DNA from: Mycolicibacterium senegalense
GTDB lineage: Bacteria > Actinomycetota > Actinomycetes > Mycobacteriales > Mycobacteriaceae
Reading direction: 5' to 3'
Length of the DNA stretch: 64,000 bases
Assembly (NCBI RefSeq): GCF_019645875.1
Contig: NZ_CP081000.1
Span: 1,922,001 to 1,986,000 of the forward strand
Shown here in pieces: positions 1 to 9,740 of the stretch (its first letter is position 1; every line of letters begins with the position of its first letter). The position numbers and the translations under genes were made by a program. The notes beneath the pieces were generated by a model, which had not been told where the DNA came from, made no database searches, and worked only from the letters and a program-made list of their open reading frames with translations.

Positions 1-92
1 TCGCCCACACCCGTTCGCGCGGGTAGCTGCCGGCGCCGGTTGTGCAGGTCTAGGCGGTTCAGGCCAGTACAGGCGCCACATTTCCATCCGGC

Positions 93-107
93 GGTATTGG
101 CATTCTC
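93..107. promoter_or_regulatory. Weak copy of the GAGAAT-N3-ATTCTC operator
   Basis: The right half ATTCTC (102-107) is perfect, but the left half (GGTATT) matches at only three of six bases. It lies 26 bp before the mutase start, the same promoter setting as the perfect copies elsewhere in the window. Operator function is inferred from those copies. Confidence 0.35.
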
Positions 108-133
108 ATTTTTAGCAAGTACGTTATCCACTG

Positions 134-1723
<1,590 letters not shown>

Positions 1724-1725
1724 CC

Positions 1726-2121
1726 ATGGCAACTCGAGTACTTGTCGCGAAACCCGGGCTCGACGGGCACGACCGCGGTGCCAAGATTGTCGCGCGGACG
1801 TTGCGGGACGCCGGATTCGAGGTGATCTACACCGGCATCCGTCAGCGCATCGAGGACATCGTGTCGATCGCGCTGCAGGAAGACGTCGCGCTGGTGGGTC
1901 TTTCGATCCTTTCGGGCGCGCACGTCGCGCTGACCACCCGCACCGTCGAGGCTTTGCGGGCCGCCGACGCGGGCGACATCGCCGTCGTCGTCGGCGGCAC
2001 CATCCCGCAGTCCGATGTGCAGAAACTGCTGGATGCCGGTGCGGCGGCGGTGTTCCCGACGGGAACGTCGCTGGACACCTTGGTGACCGACGTCCGGGCC
2101 CTGACCGAGAAAGCGAGCTGA
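1726..2121 (+). CDS. B12-dependent acyl-CoA mutase, small (cobalamin-binding) subunit
   Basis: A 131-aa flavodoxin-fold B12-binding domain. The DxHxxG motif is at 13-18, with His15 as the expected lower axial cobalt ligand; the SxL motif (SIL, about 59-61) and a later GG (VVGGTIP) complete the signature. It starts at ATG 1726 two bases after the mutase stop, so the two subunits should be made together. The separate small subunit is typical of IcmB/HcmB-type mutases rather than of the fused MutB. The next gene begins 1 bp after its stop. Confidence 0.93.
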   Translation: MATRVLVAKPGLDGHDRGAKIVARTLRDAGFEVIYTGIRQRIEDIVSIALQEDVALVGLSILSGAHVALTTRTVEALRAADAGDIAVVVGGTIPQSDVQKLLDAGAAAVFPTGTSLDTLVTDVRALTEKAS

Positions 2122-2122
2122 C

Positions 2123-3079
2123 ATGCGCCTCGGAGTGATGATCGGGGCCGAGCGCGGCGACATGGCCCGCAAGGTCTCCAAACTGGTCTCCGACATCCAG
2201 TGGGCCGAATCGGCCGGGCTGGACAGCGCGTGGATGCCGCAGGTGCCCAACGACTTCGACTGCCTGACCATGGTGGCGCTGATGGCGGCCAACACCACAC
2301 GCATCGAGTTGGGTACTGCGGTAGTGCCGTTGCAGGCGCAGCATCCCGTTGCGCTGGCCCGCCAGGCGCTGTCGGTACACGCGATGTCGGGTGGGCGGCT
2401 GGCGCTGGGCGTCGGGCCGTCACACCACTGGATCGTGCGCGACATGCTCGGCCTGCCCTACGACAAACCCGCCGCCTATACCCGGGATTACCTCCAGGTG
2501 CTCAACACCGCGATCGCCGGACCGGGACCTGTTGACGTCGAGAACGACTCGTTCACCGTGCACAATCCGACTGTGCTGGCGGCCGACACCCCGATGCCGG
2601 TCCTGGTGTCCGCGTTGGGCCCGGTGATGCTGCAGATCGCCGGTGAGCACGCCGACGGTACATCGCTGTGGATGGCCGACGAAAAGGCGATCGGTGAGCA
2701 CATCGCGCCCAAGATCAACAAGGCCGCGGCCGAGGCGGGCAAACCCGCACCGCGCATCGTCGCCGGCATCCCGGTCACCCTGTGCGCCAACTCCGAGATC
2801 GAGGCCGCCAAGGAGCGGGCCAACCGCATCCTGGCCGAGGCCGAGACCTCCCCGAACTATCAGCGGCTGCTAGACCGGGGTGAGGCCCGCAATGTCGGCG
2901 ATCTGTGCGCGGCGGGGGACGAGGAGTCAATCCTCAAGCGGTTCAAGCAGTTCGCCGACGCCGGGGTGACAGATCTGTCGGTGCGGCTGCTGCCGATCGG
3001 GGAGAACCGTGACGAGCTGATCGCGTCGAAGTACCGGACGCGTGAGGTGATCGCCGAACTCGCCAAGGCGGTCAGGTGA
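2123..3079 (+). CDS. LLM-class F420-dependent oxidoreductase
   Basis: A 318-aa luciferase-like (bacterial luciferase family) TIM-barrel oxidoreductase. The N-terminal MRLGVMIG strand, the segment around WAESAGLDSAWMPQ and the central SGGRLALGVGPSHHW loop are typical of F420-dependent LLM enzymes of mycobacteria. Hydride transfer to or from F420 is expected, but the substrate is unknown. It is third in the mutase operon, starting 1 bp after the small subunit and overlapping the CoA-transferase start by 4 bp (GTGA). FMN use cannot be excluded from sequence alone. Confidence 0.82.
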   Translation: MRLGVMIGAERGDMARKVSKLVSDIQWAESAGLDSAWMPQVPNDFDCLTMVALMAANTTRIELGTAVVPLQAQHPVALARQALSVHAMSGGRLALGVGPSHHWIVRDMLGLPYDKPAAYTRDYLQVLNTAIAGPGPVDVENDSFTVHNPTVLAADTPMPVLVSALGPVMLQIAGEHADGTSLWMADEKAIGEHIAPKINKAAAEAGKPAPRIVAGIPVTLCANSEIEAAKERANRILAEAETSPNYQRLLDRGEARNVGDLCAAGDEESILKRFKQFADAGVTDLSVRLLPIGENRDELIASKYRTREVIAELAKAVR

Positions 3080-4152
3080 ATTCGAGCGCGCCGCTTGCGG
3101 GTATCCGCATCATCGAGGTCGGCGTCATGCTGGCCGGCCCGTACGCCACGATGATGTTGGCCGACCTGGGCGCCGAGGTGATCAAGGTCGAGCCACCGGG
3201 TGGCGAGATATCCCGTCAGGTCAGCGACAGCTATTTCGCGAGCCTCAACCGGGGCAAGCGCAGTATCTGTATCGACCTGGGCTCCGACGAGGGCAAGGCG
3301 AAACTGGGTGAGCTGGTTGCGGATTCGCATGCGCTGCTGGTGAACATGAAGCCTTCGGTGATCCGGCGGCTGGGCCTGACGTATGACAATCTGCGCCGTT
3401 TCAACGACAAGATCGTCTGTGTCGCGATGACGGGTTTCGGGTTGAGCGGGGGCGACGATCCGGCGTTCGACTACGTCATCCAGGCCGCCACCGGGGTGGC
3501 CGCGATGACCGGCGATCCTGACGGGCCGCCCACCCTGCCGGGCTATTCCTCCGCGGACAACTCGACCGGTCTGACCGCAGCGCTCGGCTTGCTGGCGATG
3601 ATCGTCTCGGGCAACGGCGGCCAGGTGGATGTCTCACTGCGTGACGTCATGCTCTCGCAGCTCAACTACCGTGCCTCGGCGTACCTCAACGACGGGGTCC
3701 AGCCACGCCGCCATCCGTTCGGCGCGCACTCGTATTACGTGCCCGCGCAGTTGTTCCCCACGGCTGACGGCTATCTGGCGCTGTTCATCACCCACGACGG
3801 GTTCTGGAAGTCGTTCGCCGGGGAGGCCGGGATCGAGGGTTTCGAGACCATGGCGGAGCGGGCCGCCGGCCGCGACGAGGTCCTGGACGTGGTGACCGCC
3901 GCATTGGCCACTGATACCGCCGCCGGCTGGGAGTCACGGCTCAAGCCACTGGGAATTCCGGCGGCGGCGGTGCGCAGCTTGCCCGAGGCGTTGGACGCGA
4001 CGCCTGAGATGCTCGTGACGGCCGGGGACTTTCGGCTGGTGGGAACCCCGGTGCACGTCTCGGGTTACACGCCTGACTACCGGCCCGCACCCGTGTTCGA
4101 CGAGTACGGGCCGATGGTTGCGGATTCGCCGGTTTCTACCGCGGGGTCGTGA
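3076..4152 (+). CDS. CaiB/BaiF (family III) CoA-transferase
   Basis: A 358-aa family III CoA-transferase with the usual opening GIRIIEVGVMLAGPYATMMLADLGAEVIK pattern (residues about 9-37) and an Asp in SSADNSTG near residue 162, the expected position of the catalytic aspartate that forms the acyl-enzyme anhydride. It would move CoA between a donor acyl-CoA and a carboxylic acid. It starts at GTG 3076, overlapping the LLM gene by 4 bp, and is the last gene of the mutase operon. It plausibly activates the acid or releases product for this pathway; donor and acceptor are unknown. Confidence 0.88.
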   Translation: MNSSAPLAGIRIIEVGVMLAGPYATMMLADLGAEVIKVEPPGGEISRQVSDSYFASLNRGKRSICIDLGSDEGKAKLGELVADSHALLVNMKPSVIRRLGLTYDNLRRFNDKIVCVAMTGFGLSGGDDPAFDYVIQAATGVAAMTGDPDGPPTLPGYSSADNSTGLTAALGLLAMIVSGNGGQVDVSLRDVMLSQLNYRASAYLNDGVQPRRHPFGAHSYYVPAQLFPTADGYLALFITHDGFWKSFAGEAGIEGFETMAERAAGRDEVLDVVTAALATDTAAGWESRLKPLGIPAAAVRSLPEALDATPEMLVTAGDFRLVGTPVHVSGYTPDYRPAPVFDEYGPMVADSPVSTAGS

Positions 4153-4208
4153 TCGCGCCAAAGTCGCAGCCCTGCAGGGGAAACCGGCGGCGGCTGTGAC
4201 GGCTCCGC

Positions 4209-4520
4209 TCAGTCTTCGTCGTAGGAGACCGTCACTGAATCGCAGTCGGGAACTGCCTGGCAGGTCAGCACGTAGCCGTCGGCCACTTCGTCGTCGTCGA
4301 GCGCGTCATTGACCCGCATGGTGGCGGTCCCCTCGAGCAGCTTGGCCATACAGGTGCCGCAGTTGCCCGCCTCGCACGAGAACGGCGGCGTCATGCCGGC
4401 GCGGCGCGCACTTTCCAGCAGGGTCTCGCCCTGCCTGCGCGGCACGGTCAACTGCTCGCGGTCGAACACGATCGTGACCTTGCCGTCCGCTGTGCTGCCG
4501 GTCATCGGTTCTGCGGTCAT
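4209..4520 (-). CDS. Stand-alone plant-type [2Fe-2S] ferredoxin
   Basis: A 103-aa [2Fe-2S] ferredoxin with the C-x4-C-x2-C cluster motif in CEAGNCGTC and a fourth Cys about 30 residues later (LTCQ). It resembles the C-terminal ferredoxin domain of KshB/phenylacetate-type reductases but has no flavin or NAD domain. The ATG at 4520 was chosen because CAGGGGAG lies just upstream; an upstream ATG would add 25 unlikely residues. It shares a divergent promoter, containing a perfect GAGAAT-N3-ATTCTC site, with the acyl-CoA synthetase operon. It could feed electrons to the Rieske oxygenase at 46 kb or to a P450; this is inferred from shared regulation only. Confidence 0.9.
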   Translation of the reverse strand: MTAEPMTGSTADGKVTIVFDREQLTVPRRQGETLLESARRAGMTPPFSCEAGNCGTCMAKLLEGTATMRVNDALDDDEVADGYVLTCQAVPDCDSVTVSYDED

Positions 4521-4554
4521 GTGACTCCCCTGTGCAAGTACGTTCTGATATGAA

Positions 4555-4569
4555 GAGAATACCATTCTC
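4555..4569. promoter_or_regulatory. Operator palindrome GAGAAT-ACC-ATTCTC
   Basis: A perfect 6-bp inverted repeat with a 3-bp spacer in the divergent region between the ferredoxin (start 4520, minus) and the acyl-CoA synthetase (start 4629, plus). Identical arms recur at 10543, 15105 and 39171. It is a probable TetR-type operator. Confidence 0.75.
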
Positions 4570-4628
4570 GCTAACTGATAGTATCTTTCCGGCATGGTCG
4601 GCGCCCACCGGGTGTCCTCAAGAGAGGG

Positions 4629-6008
4629 GTGGTGATCTTGGCTGACCCCGTCGTGCTCGCATTCGATGACCGCGAGTACACCTTGGCTGAACTCGACGCG
4701 CTGACCAGCGGGATGGCCACTGCGCTGGAACAGCGCGGCGTACGTACGGGCGGCCGCGTCGCGATCATGTCGTCCAACCGTCCTGAGTTCGTGGTGGCGC
4801 TGCGGGCGATCTGGGGCCTAGGCGCGGTTGCCGTGCTGATCAGCCCGGCCTGGAAGGCCACCGAGGTGGCTCACGTGCTCGCGCTGACCGCACCCGGCCA
4901 TGCGGTGGGTGATCACGAGGCACTGGCCTCACAGATGCCCATGCTGCATCTGGATGAGCCGATCACCCCGGGACGCCGGCAGTTCGACCCGCCTGAGCCG
5001 GACGCCGACGCGCTCTTCGTTTTCAGCTCGGGAACCACGGGGCTGCCCAAAGCGGTACGACATACCCATCGCGGTTTCGCGGCGGCGATCGAGCATTGGC
5101 GGCACGCGCTGGGATTCACCAGTGCCGATCGCATGCAGATCATGACACCGCCGTCACACATCCTGGGTTTGCTCAACATCGCGATGGCGCTCGACACCGG
5201 CGCCTGGTTGCGCCTGCACCGCCGGTTCGATGTCGACACGATGCTGCGGCATATCGAATCCGATCGCATCACGATCGAAATGGCAGTGGCTCCAATCGCT
5301 TTGGCGCTGGCCGCGTACCCTGATCTGGGGCACTACGATCTGTCCTCACTGCGTTACGTGATGTGGTGCGCCACCCCGGTGAGCCGCAGCGTGGCCGATG
5401 CGGTCACCGAACGATCCGGAATCCGGTGGCTGACCGCCTACGGCACCACCGAGCTCCCGGTGATCGCCTGTAACCCGCTGGAGGCCACCCGCATCGACAC
5501 CGTCGGCACCCCGGTGCGCGGGGTCGACGTCCGCATCGGTGAGGACGGCGAGATCCAGGTGCGGTCGGACTCGGTGATGGCCGGGTATCTACCGAAGGAC
5601 GCCACCGCGGGCGCGTTCTGCGACGGCTGGTACCGCACGGGAGACATCGGCTTTCTCGATGACGGCGGATACCTGCACATCACCGACCGTTCCAAGGAAA
5701 TGATCAAGGTCCGTGGGTTTCAGGTGGCACCGGCCGAAGTCGAGGCGGTACTGCACAGCCATCCCGCGGTCTCCGATTGTGCGGTGTTCGGTGTGCCGGA
5801 TGCGGCCGACGGAGAGGCCATCGTGGCCGCCGTGTCGACACATGCTGAGGTGCCGGCCACCGAACTGATTGCGCTCATCGGCGATCAGTTGGCCTCATAC
5901 AAGCGGCCCAGCCGCGTGGAGTTCGTAACCGAGATACCGCGGTTACCTTCCGGAAAGGTATTGCGACGAGTGCTGAAGGAGCGGCATGGACGTTCGTCTG
6001 ACGTCTGA
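4629..6008 (+). CDS. Acyl-CoA synthetase (AMP-binding, FadD-like)
   Basis: A 459-aa ANL-superfamily adenylating enzyme that forms acyl-CoA from an acid, ATP and CoA. Visible motifs are the P-loop FSSGTTGLPKAV (about 132-143), YGTTELP, the hinge region with WYRTGDIG and the SKEMIKVRG segment, and the C-terminal catalytic Lys in LPSGKVLRR. It is shorter than most FadD proteins (about 500-550), mainly at the N terminus. GTG 4629 is used, but GTG 4632 or TTG 4638 fit the upstream AGAGAGG equally well. It overlaps the next gene by 23 bp and heads an operon with a two-gene acyl-CoA dehydrogenase and an enoyl-CoA hydratase under the 4555 operator. Confidence 0.9.
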   Translation: MVILADPVVLAFDDREYTLAELDALTSGMATALEQRGVRTGGRVAIMSSNRPEFVVALRAIWGLGAVAVLISPAWKATEVAHVLALTAPGHAVGDHEALASQMPMLHLDEPITPGRRQFDPPEPDADALFVFSSGTTGLPKAVRHTHRGFAAAIEHWRHALGFTSADRMQIMTPPSHILGLLNIAMALDTGAWLRLHRRFDVDTMLRHIESDRITIEMAVAPIALALAAYPDLGHYDLSSLRYVMWCATPVSRSVADAVTERSGIRWLTAYGTTELPVIACNPLEATRIDTVGTPVRGVDVRIGEDGEIQVRSDSVMAGYLPKDATAGAFCDGWYRTGDIGFLDDGGYLHITDRSKEMIKVRGFQVAPAEVEAVLHSHPAVSDCAVFGVPDAADGEAIVAAVSTHAEVPATELIALIGDQLASYKRPSRVEFVTEIPRLPSGKVLRRVLKERHGRSSDV

Positions 6009-6816
6009 ACAGCAGCAGCTGCGCGAGGCCGCAGCGAAACTGGCCGACGACCTCGGACCTGATGCGGTCGGAGAATTGTCGGACGAGGGCCGGATCGCCC
6101 GGTTGGAGAGCACGGTCGCCGCAACCGAGTGGCGCACCCTGCGTACCGACGGGGCCTCCGGCGTGGAAGTGGCGATCATCGCCGAGGAGTTCGCACGCGG
6201 CCTGGTCGACGTGCCTTTCCTCGGACCGGTGCTGGCCGACGATCTGGCCCGGCGGCTCGACCGGAAGATCGAGCTCGGTGCCGACGAAGCCGCCACCGCC
6301 GGTGTGGATCTCACCCGCAGCACGGTCGGTGTGGTCGAGTCGCCCGCAGAGCTGGCGGAACTGTCCAGTGAGGACGCCCTGCGCTGGCAGGCGCTGGCGC
6401 TGGCGGCCACCAGCGCCGATCTGGTCGGTGCTGCCCGGGGCGCACATGCGCTGGCCGTCGACTACGCGAAAGTGCGTGAGCAGTACGGCTCGACGATCGG
6501 CTCGTACCAGGCCATCGCGCACCTGCTGGCCGAGGGGCTCGCGCTCATCGAAGGGTCGATCAGCGTGCTGCGCCACGCGGCATGGGCGGTCGACGAACTG
6601 CCGGCAGCCGAAGCCGTCCGGGCCGCAAGGATCGCCAAGGTCTACTGTGCCCGGGCCGCGCGCACCGTCTGTGAGACCGCGATCCAGGTGCACGGCGGCA
6701 TCGGAAACACCTGGGAGTGCTTGGCGCATGTGTATCTGCGCCGGATCCTGGTGGCCACCGAGTTGTGGCCCGTCAAGCTAGAAGACTTGGAGGTCACTGA
6801 TCTTGGACTTTCGTGA
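5986..6816 (+). CDS. Acyl-CoA dehydrogenase, short subunit of a heteromeric FadE pair
   Basis: At 276 aa it is about 100 residues shorter than a full acyl-CoA dehydrogenase, with a reduced middle domain. The C-terminal helical domain is clear (VREQYGSTIGSYQAIAH, then QVHGGIGNTWECLAHVYLRR). The Glu in NTWE aligns with the catalytic base region seen in mycobacterial FadE proteins with TWEH. Short and normal subunits encoded side by side are the hallmark of the alpha2beta2 FadE enzymes used for steroid and side-chain CoA esters. It overlaps the synthetase by 23 bp and the partner FadE by 14 bp. Confidence 0.85.
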   Translation: MDVRLTSEQQQLREAAAKLADDLGPDAVGELSDEGRIARLESTVAATEWRTLRTDGASGVEVAIIAEEFARGLVDVPFLGPVLADDLARRLDRKIELGADEAATAGVDLTRSTVGVVESPAELAELSSEDALRWQALALAATSADLVGAARGAHALAVDYAKVREQYGSTIGSYQAIAHLLAEGLALIEGSISVLRHAAWAVDELPAAEAVRAARIAKVYCARAARTVCETAIQVHGGIGNTWECLAHVYLRRILVATELWPVKLEDLEVTDLGLS

Positions 6817-7900
6817 TTCAGCCGAGGAAGCCGCCTTCCGGGACCGACTGAGGGCCTGGCTGGCCGAGAACGCCGCGTCGTTCAAGGCATCCGGCGACGA
6901 CTACTGGACCCGGATGGGGGAGTGGCATCAGGCCCTCTATGCCGCAGGGTTTTTCGGCACCTCGTGGCCCGAGGAGTTCGGCGGCCAGGACCTGCCGCCG
7001 GTCTACGACGTCATCGTCGACGAGGAACTGGCCCGGGCCGGCGCGCCGCCCCGACCCAGCCTCGGTTACCTGGTGGTCGGGCTCGGCCACCACGGCAGCA
7101 AGGAACTGCAGCAGCGCTTCCTGCCGGGCATGATCAACGGCACCGAACGCTGGTGCCAGGGCTTTTCGGAGCCCGGCGCCGGTTCGGACCTGGCCTCGTT
7201 GACCACCACTGCGACGCGCGACGGCGACAACTACATCATCAACGGACACAAGATCTGGACCAGCTACTCCGATGTGGCGGACTGGTGTCTGGTGCTGTCC
7301 CGCACCGACAAGGATGTGGCTCGACACAAAGGGATTTCGGCGTTCATCGTGTCGATGCACCAGGACGGCATCGAGCAGCGGCCGCTGCAGATGATCAACG
7401 GTGTCACCACGGAATTCGGGCAGGTGGCGTTCGACGGGGCGGTGGTACCGGCCTCGAACATGGTGGGCGAACCCGGTGACGGTTGGCGGCTGGCCATGAC
7501 GGTGGTCAGCCACGAGCGGGAACCGTCAACCCTCGGCTATTCGGCGCGCTACGGAAAGCTGGTGCGCGAGATGGCTTCTCGGGTCGACAGCGCGGGCGGC
7601 AGGATTCCCGAGGATCTGGCCTGGGCCGGGGTGCAGGCCGAGATGCTGCGTCTGCACGTCCGGCGGCGGTTGTCCGAACAGCTCGACGGGCTCAAGCACG
7701 GTCCGGACGGCTCGCTGGACAAGCTGCTCATGACCTGGGTCGAGCAGTCCGTCGGGCACGCCGCGCTCGCGGTCACCGGGACGTCTGATCCCGAGCTGCT
7801 CAGCGCCTACCTGTACAGCCGTGCCCAGAGCGTCATGGGTGGCACGTCGCAGATCCAGAAGAACATCATCGCGTCACGAATCCTCGGACTGGGGGTCTAG
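6803..7900 (+). CDS. Acyl-CoA dehydrogenase, partner subunit
   Basis: A 365-aa FAD-dependent acyl-CoA dehydrogenase with the N-terminal helical domain, the QGFSEPGAGSDLASL flavin/substrate loop in the middle domain, and a C terminus ending in MGGTSQIQKNIIASRILGLG. It starts at TTG 6803, with TTGGAGG 9 bp upstream, inside the 3' end of the shorter subunit. Together they probably form a heterotetramer that dehydrogenates a bulky acyl-CoA at C2-C3. An enoyl-CoA hydratase follows 6 bp later. Confidence 0.9.
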   Translation: MDFRDSAEEAAFRDRLRAWLAENAASFKASGDDYWTRMGEWHQALYAAGFFGTSWPEEFGGQDLPPVYDVIVDEELARAGAPPRPSLGYLVVGLGHHGSKELQQRFLPGMINGTERWCQGFSEPGAGSDLASLTTTATRDGDNYIINGHKIWTSYSDVADWCLVLSRTDKDVARHKGISAFIVSMHQDGIEQRPLQMINGVTTEFGQVAFDGAVVPASNMVGEPGDGWRLAMTVVSHEREPSTLGYSARYGKLVREMASRVDSAGGRIPEDLAWAGVQAEMLRLHVRRRLSEQLDGLKHGPDGSLDKLLMTWVEQSVGHAALAVTGTSDPELLSAYLYSRAQSVMGGTSQIQKNIIASRILGLGV

Positions 7901-7906
7901 CTCTAA

Positions 7907-8671
7907 ATGTATGGAATGCCAGAAGAAATCGACGTGCAGGCCGACGGTGCGCTGCGCATCATCACGCTCAACCGTCCCGATGCGCTCAATGCGGTCAACG
8001 ACAACTTGCACGTCGGTCTCGCTCGGCTGTGGGAAGAGCTCAACGAAGACGCCGACGCGCGTGCGGCCGTGATCACCGGTGCGGGCCGGGCGTTCTCCGC
8101 GGGCGGTGACTTCAACTACCTCGACGAGTTGCGGCGTGACGAAGCGTTGCGGCAGAAGACGATCAAGCACGGACGTGATCTCGTCATCGGCATGGTGCGG
8201 TGCCGTATCCCGGTGGTCGCCGCGGTGAACGGCCCGGCGGTCGGGCTCGGGTGCAGCCTGGCCGCGCTGTCCGACGTCGTCTACATGGCCGAGACCGCAC
8301 ACTTCGCCGATCCGCATGTGCAGATCGGGTTGGTGGCGGCCGACGGCGGTCCGCTGGTGTGGGGCTCGCAGATCAGCCTGTTGCAGGCCAAGGAGTTCGC
8401 ACTGACCGGTGTGCGGATCAAGGCTCAGCGGGCGCTGGAACTGGGCCTGGCCAACCACGTGGTGCAGGACCCGCTGGCCGAGGCGATCGCATGCGCGAAG
8501 AAGCTGATCGATCTGCCGAAGCAGGCGGTCGAGGCCACCAAGCGCCTGATGAACATCCAGCTGGAGCAGCAGGTGATGGCGTCACTGGATTACGCCAACC
8601 TCGCCGAGTACGTGTCGTTCGGCACGGCGGATTTCAACCGGATCGTGGACGGCCTGATCGCCAAGAACTGA
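7907..8671 (+). CDS. Enoyl-CoA hydratase/isomerase (crotonase family)
   Basis: A 254-aa crotonase fold. The oxyanion-hole segments are AFSAGGDFNYL (about 64-74) and VNGPAVGLGCSLAALSDVVYM, followed by ADPHVQIGLVAADGG, where standard hydratases have a Glu (PEVxLG); here the acid region differs, so hydratase versus isomerase or hydrolase is open. ATG 7907 or ATG 7916 are both possible starts. It is last in the synthetase/FadE operon and probably acts on the enoyl-CoA made by the preceding pair. Confidence 0.87.
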   Translation: MYGMPEEIDVQADGALRIITLNRPDALNAVNDNLHVGLARLWEELNEDADARAAVITGAGRAFSAGGDFNYLDELRRDEALRQKTIKHGRDLVIGMVRCRIPVVAAVNGPAVGLGCSLAALSDVVYMAETAHFADPHVQIGLVAADGGPLVWGSQISLLQAKEFALTGVRIKAQRALELGLANHVVQDPLAEAIACAKKLIDLPKQAVEATKRLMNIQLEQQVMASLDYANLAEYVSFGTADFNRIVDGLIAKN

Positions 8672-8682
8672 TCCCCTCGGCA

Positions 8683-8747
8683 CCGCGAGCGTGCGTGTCT
8701 GCTGCCCGACACTCCGTGCCGAGGCAGCATTCCACGCACGCTCGCGG
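8683..8747. repeat. REP-like palindromic element, copy 1
   Basis: A 65-bp unit bounded by a perfect 15-bp inverted repeat whose left arm is CCGCGAGCGTGCGTG. Similar units occur at 8811, 9670, 41623 and 41691. It lies between convergent genes and could also end transcripts. Confidence 0.75.
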
Positions 8748-8810
8748 GACGTGAAGGTGCGCAAGCTGTTACGCCACCCGCCTGGGTGATGAAATGGCGG
8801 CGGGTCGGCG

Positions 8811-8873
8811 ACGAGCGTGCACAAAGTGCCTACCGAAAGCGGCGTGCCGGGCAGCAAACACGCACGCTCGCGG
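8811..8873. repeat. REP-like palindromic element, copy 2 (inverted relative to copy 1)
   Basis: The right part is close to the reverse complement of the left 30 bp of copy 1, ending CACGCACGCTCGCGG. The left arm GAGCGTGCAC pairs with it. It sits immediately beyond the stop codon of the SDR gene that ends at 8879. Confidence 0.7.
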
Positions 8874-8878
8874 TGTGA

Positions 8879-9664
8879 CTAGAAGGTCAGGGCCTCGGAG
8901 CGCTGGACGGTGCCGGTGACGCCGCTGGCATCCTGTGCGGCCAGGCGCACGGCCGCGCGCCCCATCGCCTCGGGCGGTTCGACCATCTCCGGCGGAATGT
9001 GAAGCCCACTGCCGCCCGCCTGCCACCCTTCGGTCAAAACGACCCGGGACGGGCTGAGGCAGTTGACCGCGATGTTGTCGGCGCGCAGGTCGGCGGCCAG
9101 GCCGAGATAGAGGCGTTCGGCCGCGGCTTTGGACACCCAGTAGGCGTTGGCGCCGTGTTCGACCATGTCGACGCCGGTCGTGGTGATGGCGATGAGGGAC
9201 CCGCTGCCGCGCTTACGCACCTCAGGGATGACGGCCTTGGTCACCAGGAACACCCCGGTGAGGTTCACGTCCAAGCACAGCTGCCAGCGTTTGAGCGGCG
9301 TAGTCTCGATGGGACCCAGCCACAGCACACCGGCGTTGGCGACCAGGATGTCGATGCCGCCGAACTCCGAAACCGCCTTGGCGACAGCCTTGTTCACCGA
9401 CTCCTCGTCGGTGACGTCGCAGGAGACCGGCAATGCCCGTCCGCCGGCCTCGTTGATGGACGCGGCCACCGAGCCGATCGTGCCCGGCAGCTTGCCCGGT
9501 TGTTCGGAGCGGGCCGCCACGGCCACCGCGGCACCTTCGGCGGCCAGTGCGGCCGCGATCGTGGCACCGATGCCGCGGCTGGCGCCGGCGACGAAAGCGA
9601 CCTTTCCGTCGAGGCTGCCGCGGGTCCCGCTGCGGTGGGTCGACATTCCTCGCACGTTGGTCAT
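8879..9664 (-). CDS. Short-chain dehydrogenase/reductase (SDR)
   Basis: A classical SDR of about 261 aa. It has the Rossmann motif GASRGIG near the N terminus, an NAG strand end (VANAGV), and the active-site YWVSK (Tyr-x3-Lys). The segment that normally carries the catalytic Ser reads ITTTG, so Thr may replace Ser. The start is uncertain: ATG 9664 is used, ATG 9646 is an alternative, and neither has a convincing ribosome site. It is flanked by REP-like elements on both sides, and with the next SDR forms a minus-strand pair between two plus-strand beta-oxidation operons. Confidence 0.82.
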   Translation of the reverse strand: MTNVRGMSTHRSGTRGSLDGKVAFVAGASRGIGATIAAALAAEGAAVAVAARSEQPGKLPGTIGSVAASINEAGGRALPVSCDVTDEESVNKAVAKAVSEFGGIDILVANAGVLWLGPIETTPLKRWQLCLDVNLTGVFLVTKAVIPEVRKRGSGSLIAITTTGVDMVEHGANAYWVSKAAAERLYLGLAADLRADNIAVNCLSPSRVVLTEGWQAGGSGLHIPPEMVEPPEAMGRAAVRLAAQDASGVTGTVQRSEALTF

Positions 9665-9669
9665 GGCCC

Positions 9670-9730
9670 GAGTGTGCACGAAATGTCACTCAGCGCCGGC
9701 GTTTCCGTCGGCAGACACGCACGCTCGCGG
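9670..9730. repeat. REP-like palindromic element, copy 3
   Basis: It begins GAGTGTGCACGAAATG, like the left end of copy 2, and ends with the shared CACGCACGCTCGCGG arm. It fills the gap between two minus-strand SDR genes and abuts the start of the downstream one. Confidence 0.65.
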
Positions 9731-9740
9731 GGCAGAGGCA

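Noticed and set aside
1-133. Short upstream reading frame starting at 40
   Set aside because: It overlaps the mutase in another frame with no domain or ribosome site; only the promoter region with a half-site is supported.
8683-9730. REP-like units as a CRISPR array
   Set aside because: Copies are inverted, irregularly spaced and interrupted by a gene; no cas genes.
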